Of a stretch of DNA of 64,000 nt, positions 19,014 to 28,353 are shown in pieces. How positions within the stretch are numbered: the stretch's first letter is position 1; every line of letters begins with the position of its first letter. Source of the DNA: Arenicellales bacterium (GTDB lineage: Bacteria; Pseudomonadota; Gammaproteobacteria; Arenicellales; JAJDZL01). Under the pieces are notes generated by a model. The model made no database searches, was not told the origin of the DNA, and worked only from the letters and a program-made list of their open reading frames with translations. The position numbers and the translations under genes were made by a program. The DNA lies in the NCBI GenBank assembly GCA_958295885.1, contig OY282380.1:1612001-1676000 (forward strand), in the 5' to 3' direction.

Positions 19014-20573
19014 TTAGCTTTTCTTTGCTTCACTCACTACGACAGTGCTAGCGGGTTCGGTGCCGTCTCCATAGTCTTCAACAAGCCAGTTTTTGAAAGA
19101 CAGGACCATTACGATCAGCACCCCCATGAGAGGCAGGGCCACGACAACTGAAGCAGTTTGAAGTGGTTTTAATCCTCCCAAGTACATCAAGCTGAGTGAA
19201 ACGCCGGCCAACATGAAAGCCCAGAACAGACGATGCCATCGAGCTGGCTCCTGCATCTCGCCTTTCTGTTCCTGAGTCGCCACGGCCGCTAGAGTAAAGG
19301 CTGATGAGTCGAGAGTCGTCGCTCCAAATATGAAAGCGAGGACAACAAATATCACCAGAATTACCGTTCCGATGGGCAGGGCGACAATGGTAGCGATAAT
19401 CGCTTCAGGAGCGCCAACATCAGAAAGTATCTGAGAAATCGGCACGATTCCGTTCAGATCGAAATACATGCTGGTGTTTCCAAGAATCGCGAAGAAAATC
19501 CAGCATCCCATGGTGCCGCCGACGACTTCGGCCACGATCAACTGCCGTATCGTGCGCCCTCTGGAGATTCTCGCTACGAATAATCCCATAAACGGCGCAT
19601 ACGCAATCCACCATGCCCAATAGAAGATCGTCCAGCCTTCTGGAAAACCACCCTTGTCGATCGGGTCCATCCAGAAACTCATGTAAATGAAGTTCTGAAC
19701 CAAAAGCCCGACACTGTTGGTGAAAGTGCTGATCATGAAGACGGTCGGCCCGAATAGGAACGTAAAACCGAGAACCACGATAATAAGTATCAGGTTGACG
19801 TCACTGAGTCGTTTAATTCCTTTTTCCAGACCGGAATAGACGCTCATGCCGAAAATAATTGCCCAAATGATAACCACGATTACATCAAGCTTGAAGTCGC
19901 GGGCGACGCCGAACAGTTCAGCAATTCCTGCTGAAAGCATCGGTGTTCCAAGTCCCATGGATGTCCCCACACCGCCAATCAGACCGAACATAAACAGAAT
20001 GTCAATCACTTTGCCAAGAAGGCCATTTGCCGCTTTTTTGCCAATGACGCCTTCACAGGCAGCGGACAGTCTCAGCACGGATCGTTTGCGATTCCACAGC
20101 AGGTAAGCAAGCGGAAGTGTTGGGATGCAGTACACTGCCCAGGCAGTGAATCCCCAGTGAAACATTCCGTACATCGCTGCGAATTCAGCCGCTTTAGGGG
20201 TGCCTGCTTCAATGTCCAGCGGCGGGCCTGAGTAATAGTATGCCCATTCAATGGTTCCCCAGTACAGCACCGAGGCGCCGATTCCTGCGCAGAACAGCAT
20301 TGCAATCCAGCTGGGCAATGAAAATTCTGGTTCCGCATCTGGGCCGCCGAATTTCACATGCGAATATTTGCCCGTTGCAAAATAGACCAGCACGCCGAAT
20401 GCGAGAATAGTGAACCAGAGATAGGACCAGCCCAGATTACCTGTGGTAATACTGAGTAATCCGCCAAGCAGTTCCTGACCGGCTTCCGGTGCAATAATTA
20501 AAGGAATTACCAAGCCAAGTATCACGATTAGAGATACCCAAAATATAGTTTTGTCAATTTGTGGACCATTCAT
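19014..20573 (-). CDS. BCCT-family betaine/carnitine/choline transporter
   Basis: BCCT proteins import quaternary ammonium compounds with Na+ or H+. The 519 aa sequence has about 12 membrane helices, starting near residue 10. The family signature is clear: the tryptophan-rich stretch FYWAWWIAYAPFMGLFVARI followed by SRGRTIRQ, an early ASVLYWGTIEWAYYY, and the glycine-rich helix GGVGTSMGLGTPMLSAGI. The start has a good ribosome-binding site (AGGAGG, 10 nt upstream). Only 20 bp separate it from the upstream binding protein, so the two are co-expressed. Substrate cannot be read from sequence. Confidence 0.93.
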   Translation of the reverse strand: MNGPQIDKTIFWVSLIVILGLVIPLIIAPEAGQELLGGLLSITTGNLGWSYLWFTILAFGVLVYFATGKYSHVKFGGPDAEPEFSLPSWIAMLFCAGIGASVLYWGTIEWAYYYSGPPLDIEAGTPKAAEFAAMYGMFHWGFTAWAVYCIPTLPLAYLLWNRKRSVLRLSAACEGVIGKKAANGLLGKVIDILFMFGLIGGVGTSMGLGTPMLSAGIAELFGVARDFKLDVIVVIIWAIIFGMSVYSGLEKGIKRLSDVNLILIIVVLGFTFLFGPTVFMISTFTNSVGLLVQNFIYMSFWMDPIDKGGFPEGWTIFYWAWWIAYAPFMGLFVARISRGRTIRQLIVAEVVGGTMGCWIFFAILGNTSMYFDLNGIVPISQILSDVGAPEAIIATIVALPIGTVILVIFVVLAFIFGATTLDSSAFTLAAVATQEQKGEMQEPARWHRLFWAFMLAGVSLSLMYLGGLKPLQTASVVVALPLMGVLIVMVLSFKNWLVEDYGDGTEPASTVVVSEAKKS

Positions 20574-20593
20574 TGATCTTTATCCTCCTATGT

Positions 20594-21730
20594 TTAGAAG
20601 CGAACTGCGCGGTCTAAGTCACCAGCTGTCGGCGTCAACCATTCTTCGAATTGTTCGCCGACACTCTCCAAATTATCAGCCCACCACTGCGCATCAACCT
20701 GAACTGCACTGTCCAGATTGGAAGTAGGAAGAAACGGCTTGACGTCGTCGCCAATCAGTGCTTGCGATGACTTGCGTACCGGAGCGTACGAAATGTATTT
20801 TGTTTGGGCTGCCAGATTTTCTGTTTGCATTGCAAATCGTACGAAATTCTTGGCATTTGCCAATCTAGGCGATCCTTTGAGAATTGCCCAATAATCAATT
20901 TCGACCATTTGACCGTCCCAGATGATCTTCAACGGCAGATTGTCACTGATGACCGAGCCGTAAATTCGCCCGTTCCAAGCACTGGACATGACTACATTGT
21001 GTTCTGTCATCAACTCTGCTGGTTCATTGCCTGAACTCCACCAGACGACGTTTGGCTTGATGCCAGATGCCACGTCAAACGCTCGACTGAGACCTTCTGG
21101 CGTAGACAGCACTGAATAAAGATCGCTTGGAGCAACGCCGTCTGCAATCAATGCCCACTCAAGCAAGCCTTGAGGCTCTCGACGAAGAGCTCGTCTTCCC
21201 GGAAATTTTTCGAGATTGAAAAAATCGGCGACAGTAGCAGGTTTTTCATTTGGAAAGGCTTCATCGTTGTAAGCGATGATTGTGGACCAAATTACGCTCG
21301 GATAACCACAGTCATGGCGATATTCCTGCGGAATGTCGTCGCTTGCGCGTGTGCCATCGGAACCATCTTTAATTAATGTAGCATCAACGGGTTCGAGCAA
21401 GCCTTGATTACACGCAGAAATTAAATCTGACAGTTCTATATCAACGACGTCCCAAATGACGTTCGCGGACGAAACTTGGCTTTTGATTTCAGACAGACCA
21501 CCGTTGTAGTCATGCATGTTCACGAACTTTCCGGTTGAAGCTTCCCAAGGTCGGACGTATGCCAGCATTTGGCTGCGAGTGTAACTGCCACCAAAACTTG
21601 CTACGTTGACGGTCTGTTCATATAAGTTCACTTGCGCCAGTGCAGAATGACTGATGCCTCCAAATGCTAATGCGATAGCTGCAGGCAAAAGAATTCGACA
21701 CCGGGCAAGTATGGATGGGCGAATCACCAT
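20594..21730 (-). CDS. Periplasmic solute-binding protein (PotD-like) beside a BCCT transporter
   Basis: This 378 aa protein has a Sec signal (about 8-32, ending SALAQ) and a bacterial extracellular solute-binding fold. NVASFGGSYTRSQMLAYVRP and VIWDVVDIELSDLISACNQG are typical of the PotD/polyamine branch, as is the hinge region YNDEAFPNEKPATVADFFNL. No ABC permease or ATPase for it is adjacent; its only operon partner is the BCCT transporter 20 bp downstream. It may deliver substrate to that carrier or be an orphan of an ABC system encoded elsewhere. GGGGG lies about 8 nt before the start. Confidence 0.85.
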   Translation of the reverse strand: MVIRPSILARCRILLPAAIALAFGGISHSALAQVNLYEQTVNVASFGGSYTRSQMLAYVRPWEASTGKFVNMHDYNGGLSEIKSQVSSANVIWDVVDIELSDLISACNQGLLEPVDATLIKDGSDGTRASDDIPQEYRHDCGYPSVIWSTIIAYNDEAFPNEKPATVADFFNLEKFPGRRALRREPQGLLEWALIADGVAPSDLYSVLSTPEGLSRAFDVASGIKPNVVWWSSGNEPAELMTEHNVVMSSAWNGRIYGSVISDNLPLKIIWDGQMVEIDYWAILKGSPRLANAKNFVRFAMQTENLAAQTKYISYAPVRKSSQALIGDDVKPFLPTSNLDSAVQVDAQWWADNLESVGEQFEEWLTPTAGDLDRAVRF

Positions 21731-21744
21731 ATACTTTACCCCCT

Positions 21745-21759
21745 TACGCGGAACGCGTA
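21745..21759. promoter_or_regulatory. Operator-like inverted repeat upstream of the binding-protein gene
   Basis: TACGCG-GAA-CGCGTA is a perfect 6 bp inverted repeat with 3 nt spacing, 15 bp upstream of the binding-protein start in the divergent region toward ybbA. A repressor site is plausible; no regulator gene is nearby. Confidence 0.35.
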
Positions 21760-21913
21760 TAAAATTTTGATTGATCGAAACACTTTGAATTGTTGATATA
21801 ACGCAATTAAAACGTAATAAATTCGAGTTACTATCGGAAACAGATTTAAAGTGTCATCAACTTTCATAGGACTTAATGTAATTAATATATTAACTTTATA
21901 TCAAAATAATCTC

Positions 21914-21941
21914 TTGCAATTCTTAACATTGACCCTATAAA
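21914..21941 (+). promoter_or_regulatory. Candidate promoter of ybbA
   Basis: TTGCAA (21914-21919) and TATAAA (21936-21941) are spaced 16 bp apart. The -10 ends only 6 nt before the first ATG, so a start at that ATG would be leaderless; a TTG at 21966 fits better. Confidence 0.45.
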
Positions 21942-21947
21942 TAACCG

Positions 21948-22682
21948 ATGAAAGGAGATCATTTTTTGGTTGAGTTAGGAGTTGATGGAGCATTGAAGAA
22001 TTCTGAAGAAAACATTATTTCACTTCAAAACCTATGGCTGGTTTTGGAAAGTCAGGCTGGTCCCGTTGAAATTCTAAGAGGCATTGATTTTGATGTTTCT
22101 AAAGGAGAAAGCGTGGTTGTTTCCGGTCATTCAGGCGCTGGCAAAACCAGCCTGATGATGGTTATCGGCGGCATGGAAAAGCCCACGAAAGGCAAAGTTC
22201 AAGTCGCAGGCTACGAGTTGAATCAACTCAATGAAAATGGTTTGGCGAGGTATCGTCGAAACAATGTTGGAATAATTTTTCAGTCGTTTCATCTGATACC
22301 TACAATGACCGCGCTCGAAAACGTCGCAATTCCGCTCGAACTGTCAGGAATCGCCGGCGCTCGCAGCAAAGCGGAAGCCGACCTGGTTGCCGTTGATCTC
22401 GGAGAACGCCTGAATCACTATCCGAGTCAGCTGTCAGGCGGCGAGCAGCAGCGCGTCGCGATCGCTCGAGCCTTGATTTCGGAGCCGGACGTCATTCTTG
22501 CAGATGAACCGACTGGCAATCTCGACCAGGCCAACAGTCAGAAAATCATGGAGTTGTTGTTTGAAAAATGCAACGAGAAAAATGCGACGCTGATTTTAAT
22601 TACACATCAGACTGATCTGACTCAAAGTTATCAGCGGCATGTGGAATTGTCCGACGGCCGAATCGTTTCGAACTTGGTTTAA
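21948..22682 (+). CDS. ybbA: ABC transporter ATP-binding protein, YbbA/LolD type
   Basis: This is the nucleotide-binding subunit of a MacB/LolCDE-like ABC system. It shows Walker [13 protein letters not shown]-loop [16 protein letters not shown], signature [15 protein letters not shown], Walker [13 protein letters not shown] and the H-loop ITHQ. Length is 244 aa. An AAGGAG ribosome-binding sequence lies inside the first codons (21951-21956) and is ideally spaced from TTG at 21966, so the true start may be six codons downstream. It is followed 6 bp later by its permease. Confidence 0.9.
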   Translation: MKGDHFLVELGVDGALKNSEENIISLQNLWLVLESQAGPVEILRGIDFDVSKGESVVVSGHSGAGKTSLMMVIGGMEKPTKGKVQVAGYELNQLNENGLARYRRNNVGIIFQSFHLIPTMTALENVAIPLELSGIAGARSKAEADLVAVDLGERLNHYPSQLSGGEQQRVAIARALISEPDVILADEPTGNLDQANSQKIMELLFEKCNEKNATLILITHQTDLTQSYQRHVELSDGRIVSNLV

Positions 22683-22688
22683 CGTCTC

Positions 22689-25214
22689 ATGTTGAAACAT
22701 TCATTCACTATTGCGCTGCGCGAACTGCGTCACGGGTATCGCGGATTTTGGGTCTTTTTCAGCTGTTTGTCCTTGGGGGTGGCGGCGATCACCGCCGTGA
22801 CGACGCTCTCAACGAGCATGCTCAATGGCATTGAGCGCGACGGCCGAATCATTCTCGGCGGCGACCTAGCCATCGGACAGCAGTTTCAGGATCTTTCAGA
22901 TGAACAGGTCCAGCAGCTGAGCGAAGCTGCGGAATCAGTCACCAAATATGTCGAACTGCGCACGCTGATGCGCACGCAGAATCTGGAAAACAGCATTTTG
23001 GTTTCCTTGAAAGCCGTTGATGATTTTTATCCTTTGTACGGACGCTTCGAAATTTTTGATGATGTTGCATTATTCGATGCTTTGGCTGTGTCGGACGGCA
23101 TCCCGGGAGCGCTTGTCGACGAATCCGTCGTCGAATCCGGGAAGGCGTCGTTGGGGACTCTGATCTCGATCGGCAAGTCCCAATATCAGGTCCGAGGCAT
23201 CATCAGCAATGAGCCTGACCGAATTGGCAGTTCAGGCAGTTTTGCATTCTGGCCGCGCGTCCTTATTCATCGCAGCACGCTGGAAGACACGGGCCTCGTG
23301 GATTTTGGGAGCCGCAGTTACTACGAATACCGTTTGCGGCTTCCCGATGGCGATGCCTTGAACGAGCTGCGCACTCAGATCGAAGAGCAGCATCCGCGTT
23401 TTTACGTTAGAGATTTTCATAATGCATCCCCCGATCTGACGGAAATCGTACAGCGTCTCGGCATTTTATTGTCACTCGCCGGACTTACGACGCTGCTGAT
23501 TGGGGGCATAGGCGCGAGCAACGCCGTGCGCGCATACATGAACACCCGTTTGCCTACCATCGCCATTCTGAAGTGCGTCGGCGCGCCAACTCGCTTTGTC
23601 ATGCGGGTTTATTTGATTCAGATTGCGCTGTTGGCGGCCATTGGAGTAGGAATGGGCGTCGTTTTCGGAGTCGGCATCTCTATTTTGAGTGCAGCAAGCC
23701 TTGAAGCCTTCCTGTCGGTGCCCATTTCGATTACGTTTACTCCGCAGATAGCAGCGCTTGTGATCACTTACGGGCTGCTGACCGCTTTCTTATTTTCACT
23801 GTGGCCGCTTGCCTGTTCCCTGGAAACTCGTCCTGCAGCGCTGTTTCGAAATGTTGTGACCCGTGAATCTCAGTCTGCGTCATGGATCTACATCGCGATC
23901 TCGATTGCAATTGCGCTGCTGCTCGCCGCAATCGTGACGATCAGCGCGCATGAGAGAGAGTTTGCCGTGTGGTTTGTGCTCGGCATCACGGGCGCTTGGA
24001 TTGTATTTCGAGTAATAAGCGCGTCATTGATCAAGATGTCGCAGAAAATACATCGATTGCGCTCTCCAGCGGCTCGATTGGCGATCGCCAATCTGCATCG
24101 ACCCGGAGCATCGACTTCAGACATTGTGCTGGCAGTGGGGCTGGGATTGTCCGTTTTGGTTGCAACGGCGATGGTTTCCTCAAATCTTGATCGGCAGATG
24201 ACGGCTCTTATTCCAGAGAAGGCTCCGTCATTTTTCTTTGTCGGCATCCAATCTGCGCAACTTGAAGAGTTCAAGCGGCTGGTGCTGAATGCGAACAGCG
24301 TTCAGGACTTGGACGTTCTGCCGTATATTCCGGGTCAAATTACAAAAATTAAAGGAATGGACCCACGCGCCGCTTTGGTCGATGAAGGCAGTGAGTGGAT
24401 CATTGACGACGACGGTGAGCGCACATTTTCCTACACGGCAAAGGCGCGTGACGACGGATCTCTCGTCAGTGGAGAATGGTGGTCTGAGGATTACGATGGT
24501 CCGCCGCTGCTGTCAATCCATATTGATGTTGCACAAGGTTTTGGTCTCGAAATCGGCGACACCATTACGATGAACATTCTGGGCCGAGAGATTACAGGCG
24601 CCGTTCACAATGTACGCGACTTAAGCTGGCGTTCCATGCGGCTGAATTTTGCCATTATGCTTTCCCCGGAACCTCTGCGAAGCATTCCGCATTCCAGTGT
24701 CGGGACGGTGCGCGTTGTTGATGAAAGTGAACTCGAGCTGCAGGAAACGATTGCCAGCACGTTTCCAAATGTGACAGTGATTCGAATCAAGGACGCACTG
24801 AATCGAGTGAATGAACTCATGCTTCGAGGGCGCGACGCAGCGCGTGGAGTCAGTGGACTTACAATTGTTGCTGGAATACTGGTTCTAGCCGGAATTGTCA
24901 TTTCAGAAAATCGACGCCGCGCTTATGAAAGCGTTCTGCTGAAAACAATCGGCGCATCCCGTCGATACATTCTTACAGCTTTTTCGCTTGAATATCTGAT
25001 TCAAGGTGGAGTTGCCGCACTGGCTGCGATCATTCTCGGAGCCGTTACATCTTGGGCGGTCGTGCATTCACTGATGGGCTGGGAATGGTATTTTGTCTTT
25101 TCTTCAGCTGCCTATACAGTCGTTCTTGGGCTGATGATTTCATGCATAATGGGGATGATGGGAATATGGCAGGCGCTGAAGCATCGGCCTCTTGAGTATT
25201 TGCGAAATGAGTAA
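22689..25214 (+). CDS. ybbP: ABC transporter permease, YbbP/FtsX type
   Basis: This 841 aa protein has the layout of YbbP: an N-terminal helix (about 20-42), a periplasmic domain, three helices (about 258-380), a middle pair of helices (about 400-435), a second FtsX-like unit starting near 470, and three C-terminal helices (about 722-830). Phrases such as ALRELRHGYRGFWVFF, AILKCVGAPTRFVMRVYL and SVLLKTIGASRRYILTAF are typical of FtsX-domain permeases with the KxxGA motif after the membrane helices. With YbbA it likely extracts or exports a lipid-like or envelope substrate. The pair is usually adjacent to tesA. Confidence 0.9.
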   Translation: MLKHSFTIALRELRHGYRGFWVFFSCLSLGVAAITAVTTLSTSMLNGIERDGRIILGGDLAIGQQFQDLSDEQVQQLSEAAESVTKYVELRTLMRTQNLENSILVSLKAVDDFYPLYGRFEIFDDVALFDALAVSDGIPGALVDESVVESGKASLGTLISIGKSQYQVRGIISNEPDRIGSSGSFAFWPRVLIHRSTLEDTGLVDFGSRSYYEYRLRLPDGDALNELRTQIEEQHPRFYVRDFHNASPDLTEIVQRLGILLSLAGLTTLLIGGIGASNAVRAYMNTRLPTIAILKCVGAPTRFVMRVYLIQIALLAAIGVGMGVVFGVGISILSAASLEAFLSVPISITFTPQIAALVITYGLLTAFLFSLWPLACSLETRPAALFRNVVTRESQSASWIYIAISIAIALLLAAIVTISAHEREFAVWFVLGITGAWIVFRVISASLIKMSQKIHRLRSPAARLAIANLHRPGASTSDIVLAVGLGLSVLVATAMVSSNLDRQMTALIPEKAPSFFFVGIQSAQLEEFKRLVLNANSVQDLDVLPYIPGQITKIKGMDPRAALVDEGSEWIIDDDGERTFSYTAKARDDGSLVSGEWWSEDYDGPPLLSIHIDVAQGFGLEIGDTITMNILGREITGAVHNVRDLSWRSMRLNFAIMLSPEPLRSIPHSSVGTVRVVDESELELQETIASTFPNVTVIRIKDALNRVNELMLRGRDAARGVSGLTIVAGILVLAGIVISENRRRAYESVLLKTIGASRRYILTAFSLEYLIQGGVAALAAIILGAVTSWAVVHSLMGWEWYFVFSSAAYTVVLGLMISCIMGMMGIWQALKHRPLEYLRNE

Positions 25215-25312
25215 GCCATTGCTGTCGTTCGAATTGATATATGCATGATATTACTAATAAACCATAATCTATTAGTAGATTTGATTCGTACCGGGCTTTG
25301 GTTTCGGAAGCT

Positions 25313-25330
25313 CAGTTGGGAAGCCAACTG
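25313..25330. terminator. Hairpin downstream of ybbP
   Basis: CAGTTGG, loop GAAG, CCAACTG forms a perfect 7 bp stem 98 bp after ybbP and 58 bp before mlaD. The downstream sequence is AT-rich but lacks a T-run, so termination is only possible. Confidence 0.35.
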
Positions 25331-25388
25331 TGATATATTTAGGACATAGCTCAAGGCAAAGTTCAACCAGCCTATCCACACGACTTAG

Positions 25389-25850
25389 ATGAAACGCAAA
25401 CCAATCGAACTGCTAGTAGGACTTTTTGTGCTCGGCGGCATTCTTGCTTTGGTCTTGCTTGCGTTCCGGGTCGATAGTTCTGGCGTGTTCAATCTCGACC
25501 GAAATTACAAAATTTACGCCCATTTTGAAAACATCGGCGGGCTGGCGGTCAAAGCGCCGGTTACAATCGCTGGAGTCAGCATCGGTCGAGTTTCAGATAT
25601 TACAATCAATATGGAAAACTTCAACGCTCGGGTGGAGATGTCGATCATGGAGAATTATTCCAACATTCCCATTGATACCAGCGCTCGTATTCTGACCGCA
25701 GGATTGCTTGGCTCTCAATACATCGGACTGGAACAGGGAGGAGAAGAAATCTATCTCAAAAGCGGTGATGAAATTGAATTTACGCAGTCTGCCTTCAGCT
25801 TTGAAGATCTTGTCGGAGGGTTTCTTTTTAGCGAAACCACAGGGGGATAG
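25389..25850 (+). CDS. mlaD: MlaD, MCE-domain phospholipid transport protein
   Basis: MlaD forms the hexameric periplasmic ring of the Mla phospholipid transporter. The 153 aa sequence has one N-terminal membrane helix (about 8-27, PIELLVGLFVLGGILALVLL) and an MCE domain with YAHFENIGGLAVKAPVTIAG then VSIGRVSDI and ARILTAGLLGSQYIGLEQGG. Normally mlaF and mlaE precede it and mlaC follows; all three are missing here and mlaB follows directly after 5 bp. It is nevertheless complete at both ends. Confidence 0.93.
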   Translation: MKRKPIELLVGLFVLGGILALVLLAFRVDSSGVFNLDRNYKIYAHFENIGGLAVKAPVTIAGVSIGRVSDITINMENFNARVEMSIMENYSNIPIDTSARILTAGLLGSQYIGLEQGGEEIYLKSGDEIEFTQSAFSFEDLVGGFLFSETTGG

Positions 25851-25855
25851 CAGCG

Positions 25856-26164
25856 GTGCCCCGCATGGCCGAAGCTGGGATTGAATATGCTTCAGATGGA
25901 ACCATATTCCTTCGTGGATCTGTCAGATTTGACACCGTCAATAGATTCTATAGGAAGATTGATAGTTTCGAATCATTGGATTCGAACGTGCAGATTGATT
26001 GGTCGGATGTTGAATCTGTGGACAGCTCTGCGGTCGCGCTGTGTTTGGTCTGGATCGAAACGGCTCGAAAGGAAAACAGAAAGATAACGTTTGCAAACGT
26101 CCCTGATCAAATGATGAGGTTGATTCGAGTGAACCAGGTACAAGACCTGTTTATGTTGGAATAG
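25856..26164 (+). CDS. mlaB: MlaB-like STAS-domain protein
   Basis: MlaB is the small cytoplasmic STAS protein that binds the ATPase MlaF. The 102 aa sequence begins (GTG start at 25856) with MAEAGIEYASDGTIFLRGSV and contains the STAS core VQIDWSDVESVDSSAVALCL and ITFANVPDQMMRLIRVNQVQ. The conserved SxxD/S region sits at about residues 56-60. It follows mlaD by 5 bp. Its expected partner mlaF is not in the window, so its role depends on genes elsewhere. Confidence 0.85.
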   Translation: MPRMAEAGIEYASDGTIFLRGSVRFDTVNRFYRKIDSFESLDSNVQIDWSDVESVDSSAVALCLVWIETARKENRKITFANVPDQMMRLIRVNQVQDLFMLE

Positions 26165-26347
26165 CAAGGCCCGACGCTGGTTTTTTTTGATAAGTCATTT
26201 GCATTCACTCAAGTTCGAGAAATTTATGGGATCAGTCTTTAAGTGGATGAAATCTGCAGTGAAACAAAATGCGGCAATCATGTGAATTCAGCCGTTTGCA
26301 CATCATGTATAATTGTTGAAGGTATTGTTATTACTGAAATATAGTCT

Positions 26348-26590
26348 ATGGTAACACCAGAAAACGTAAAACATTGGATTGAGGAAGGTCTGACCGGCGC
26401 TACCGCAGATGTGGTGGGTGACGGTCGCCATTTTGAAGCAACCGTCGTTTGTTCACAATTCGCAGGAAAATCGATGCTTGAACAGCATCGGTTGGTTTAC
26501 ACGGGGCTGGGCTCCAAAATGGAGTCTGCCATTCATGCGCTTTCCTTAAGAACATACACTCCCGAACAGTGGCAAAGCATTGCCTCATAA
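26348..26590 (+). CDS. ibaG: BolA-family protein IbaG
   Basis: This 80 aa BolA-like protein partners with CGFS monothiol glutaredoxins to bind [2Fe-2S] clusters. It shows the family core GDGRHFEATVVCSQFAGKSM then EQHRLVYTGLG. The position between mlaB and murA is the usual place of ibaG (yrbA). The gene just downstream is such a glutaredoxin, which fits the known BolA-Grx pairing. TATAAT at 26308-26313 lies 34 bp upstream and may be a -10 element. Confidence 0.92.
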   Translation: MVTPENVKHWIEEGLTGATADVVGDGRHFEATVVCSQFAGKSMLEQHRLVYTGLGSKMESAIHALSLRTYTPEQWQSIAS

Positions 26591-26638
26591 CTGTTTTGGT
26601 TATTGAACGAACAACGAAGTTAGGAAAATTAAATAATT

Positions 26639-26956
26639 ATGGATACCCAAGTTAAAGATTACATTGATGAAACTGTGACGAATCACAGAGTTGTTTTGTT
26701 TATGAAAGGAACACCACAATTTCCGCAGTGTGGCTTTTCAAGTCGAGCCGTGCAGATACTTGATGCCTGCGGTTCGCAATATGCAACAGTCAACGTGCTC
26801 AGTGATATGAGAGTGCGTGAAGGAATTAAAGAATTTTCAAATTGGCCGACAATCCCTCAATGCTATATTGATGGTGAGTTTGTTGGAGGCAGCGATATAC
26901 TGCTTGCGATGTATCAAAACGGTGAGCTGCAGTCCAAGCTTGAACAAAGCAACTGA
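26639..26956 (+). CDS. grxD: Monothiol glutaredoxin, CGFS type
   Basis: Grx4-type proteins carry and transfer [2Fe-2S] clusters. The 105 aa sequence has VVLFMKGTPQFPQCGFSSRA with the CGFS active site, WPTIPQCYIDGEFVGGSDI (TIP cis-Pro motif and GG), and normal length. It is inserted between ibaG and murA, which are adjacent in many gammaproteobacteria; a locus joining a BolA and its glutaredoxin partner makes functional sense. Confidence 0.95.
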   Translation: MDTQVKDYIDETVTNHRVVLFMKGTPQFPQCGFSSRAVQILDACGSQYATVNVLSDMRVREGIKEFSNWPTIPQCYIDGEFVGGSDILLAMYQNGELQSKLEQSN

Positions 26957-27009
26957 TCGTCCGGCGAATTTCAGACTTCTAATTCACTCCAACACACCAA
27001 AAATTGATT

Positions 27010-28296
27010 ATGGAAAAGTTGATCGTCCAGGGCGGTGTGCCTCTGCAAGGCACTGTCAAGATTTCCGGAGCCAAAAATGCAGGCCTTCCCATTCTAATCT
27101 CCTCTCTGCTTTCTGAACATCCTCTGCAGGTCAGCAACATCCCCCATTTGCAGGATGTAACGACGGCTCTTGATTTGCTTGCGCGTCTTGGCGCGACCAT
27201 TGAACTCGATGAAAGCATGTCGGTTAAAGTCAATGCGGCAACCGTTTCAAATTTTTGTGCGATCTATGAAATTGTTGAGACGATGCGTGCTTCCATATTG
27301 GTTTTGGGGCCACTGCTGTCCAGATTTGGCCAAGCCAAAGTTTCGATGCCAGGCGGATGTTCGATCGGTTCTCGCCCCATCGATCTTCATATCAAAGGCT
27401 TGAAGGCGATGGGTGCTGAGATCGAGCTCATTGATGGCTACATTCTGGCCACTTCGAAACGATTGCACGGCGCACATATCTTTTTGGATACTGTGTCGGT
27501 GACAGGAACCGAGAATTTGATGATGGCAGCGACCTTGGCGAGGGGAACGACCGTGATCGAAAACGCAGCGCAAGAGCCGGAAGTGGTGGATTTGGCCAAT
27601 TGCCTGATCGGCATGGGCGCTCAGATTGAGGGTGCCGGCACCAGCAAAATTTATATTGAAGGCGTGGACTCATTTCACGAACACAGCCATCGCATCATCG
27701 CAGATCGAATTGAAGCCGGCACCTATCTGGTTGCCGGTGCCGTTACAGGCGGCGCGGTTCGTCTCAATGGGATACAGCCGGAGAATCTGGTCTCAATTTT
27801 GAACAAACTGAATGAAGCAGGTGCGGCAATCAATGTCGGAAAAGACTGGGTTGAACTGAACATGAACGGCAGTCGTCCCAAAGGAGTGGACGTGCGAACC
27901 GCACCGTTTCCTGGGTTCCCCACTGATATGCAGGCGCAGTTCCTTATGATGAATTGCATCGCGAGCGGTCACGGGTCGGTGAACGAAACGATATTTGAAA
28001 ACCGATTTCAACATGTGGAGGAACTTCGTCGCATGGGGGCATCGATTAGGATGAGCGGCAGTACCGCTTTGGTTCGAGGAGTTGAATCTTTGAAAGGGGC
28101 CTGCGTCACTGCAACCGACCTGCGAGCGTCGGCGTGTTTGGCGTTGGCCGGTTTGGTAGCGGAATCAACGACTGTAATTGAGAAAATTCACCACATAGAC
28201 CGAGGATACCACTGCATCGAAGAAAAACTGTCCCAATTGGGTGCAAATATCAGCCGGATTCATGATCATAGTCATCGAATCAGAGCGGTCGCCTAA
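27010..28296 (+). CDS. murA: UDP-N-acetylglucosamine 1-carboxyvinyltransferase MurA
   Basis: MurA transfers enolpyruvate from PEP to UDP-GlcNAc, the first committed step of peptidoglycan synthesis and the fosfomycin target. The N-terminus [20 protein letters not shown] and the catalytic loop [15 protein letters not shown], with the PEP-binding Cys that fosfomycin alkylates, are present; [15 protein letters not shown] near the end is also typical. ATG at 27010 gives 428 aa; an in-frame TTG two codons upstream is less likely. It precedes hisG, as in many gammaproteobacteria. Confidence 0.97.
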   Translation: MEKLIVQGGVPLQGTVKISGAKNAGLPILISSLLSEHPLQVSNIPHLQDVTTALDLLARLGATIELDESMSVKVNAATVSNFCAIYEIVETMRASILVLGPLLSRFGQAKVSMPGGCSIGSRPIDLHIKGLKAMGAEIELIDGYILATSKRLHGAHIFLDTVSVTGTENLMMAATLARGTTVIENAAQEPEVVDLANCLIGMGAQIEGAGTSKIYIEGVDSFHEHSHRIIADRIEAGTYLVAGAVTGGAVRLNGIQPENLVSILNKLNEAGAAINVGKDWVELNMNGSRPKGVDVRTAPFPGFPTDMQAQFLMMNCIASGHGSVNETIFENRFQHVEELRRMGASIRMSGSTALVRGVESLKGACVTATDLRASACLALAGLVAESTTVIEKIHHIDRGYHCIEEKLSQLGANISRIHDHSHRIRAVA

Positions 28297-28353
28297 CAGT
28301 TGAATCCAGACATCGCGTAACCTACTGCAACTTCTTTTTTCTGATAGATTGCG

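Noticed and set aside
26165..26190. Rho-independent terminator after mlaB
   Set aside because: There is a run of eight T, but the preceding bases do not form a credible stem.
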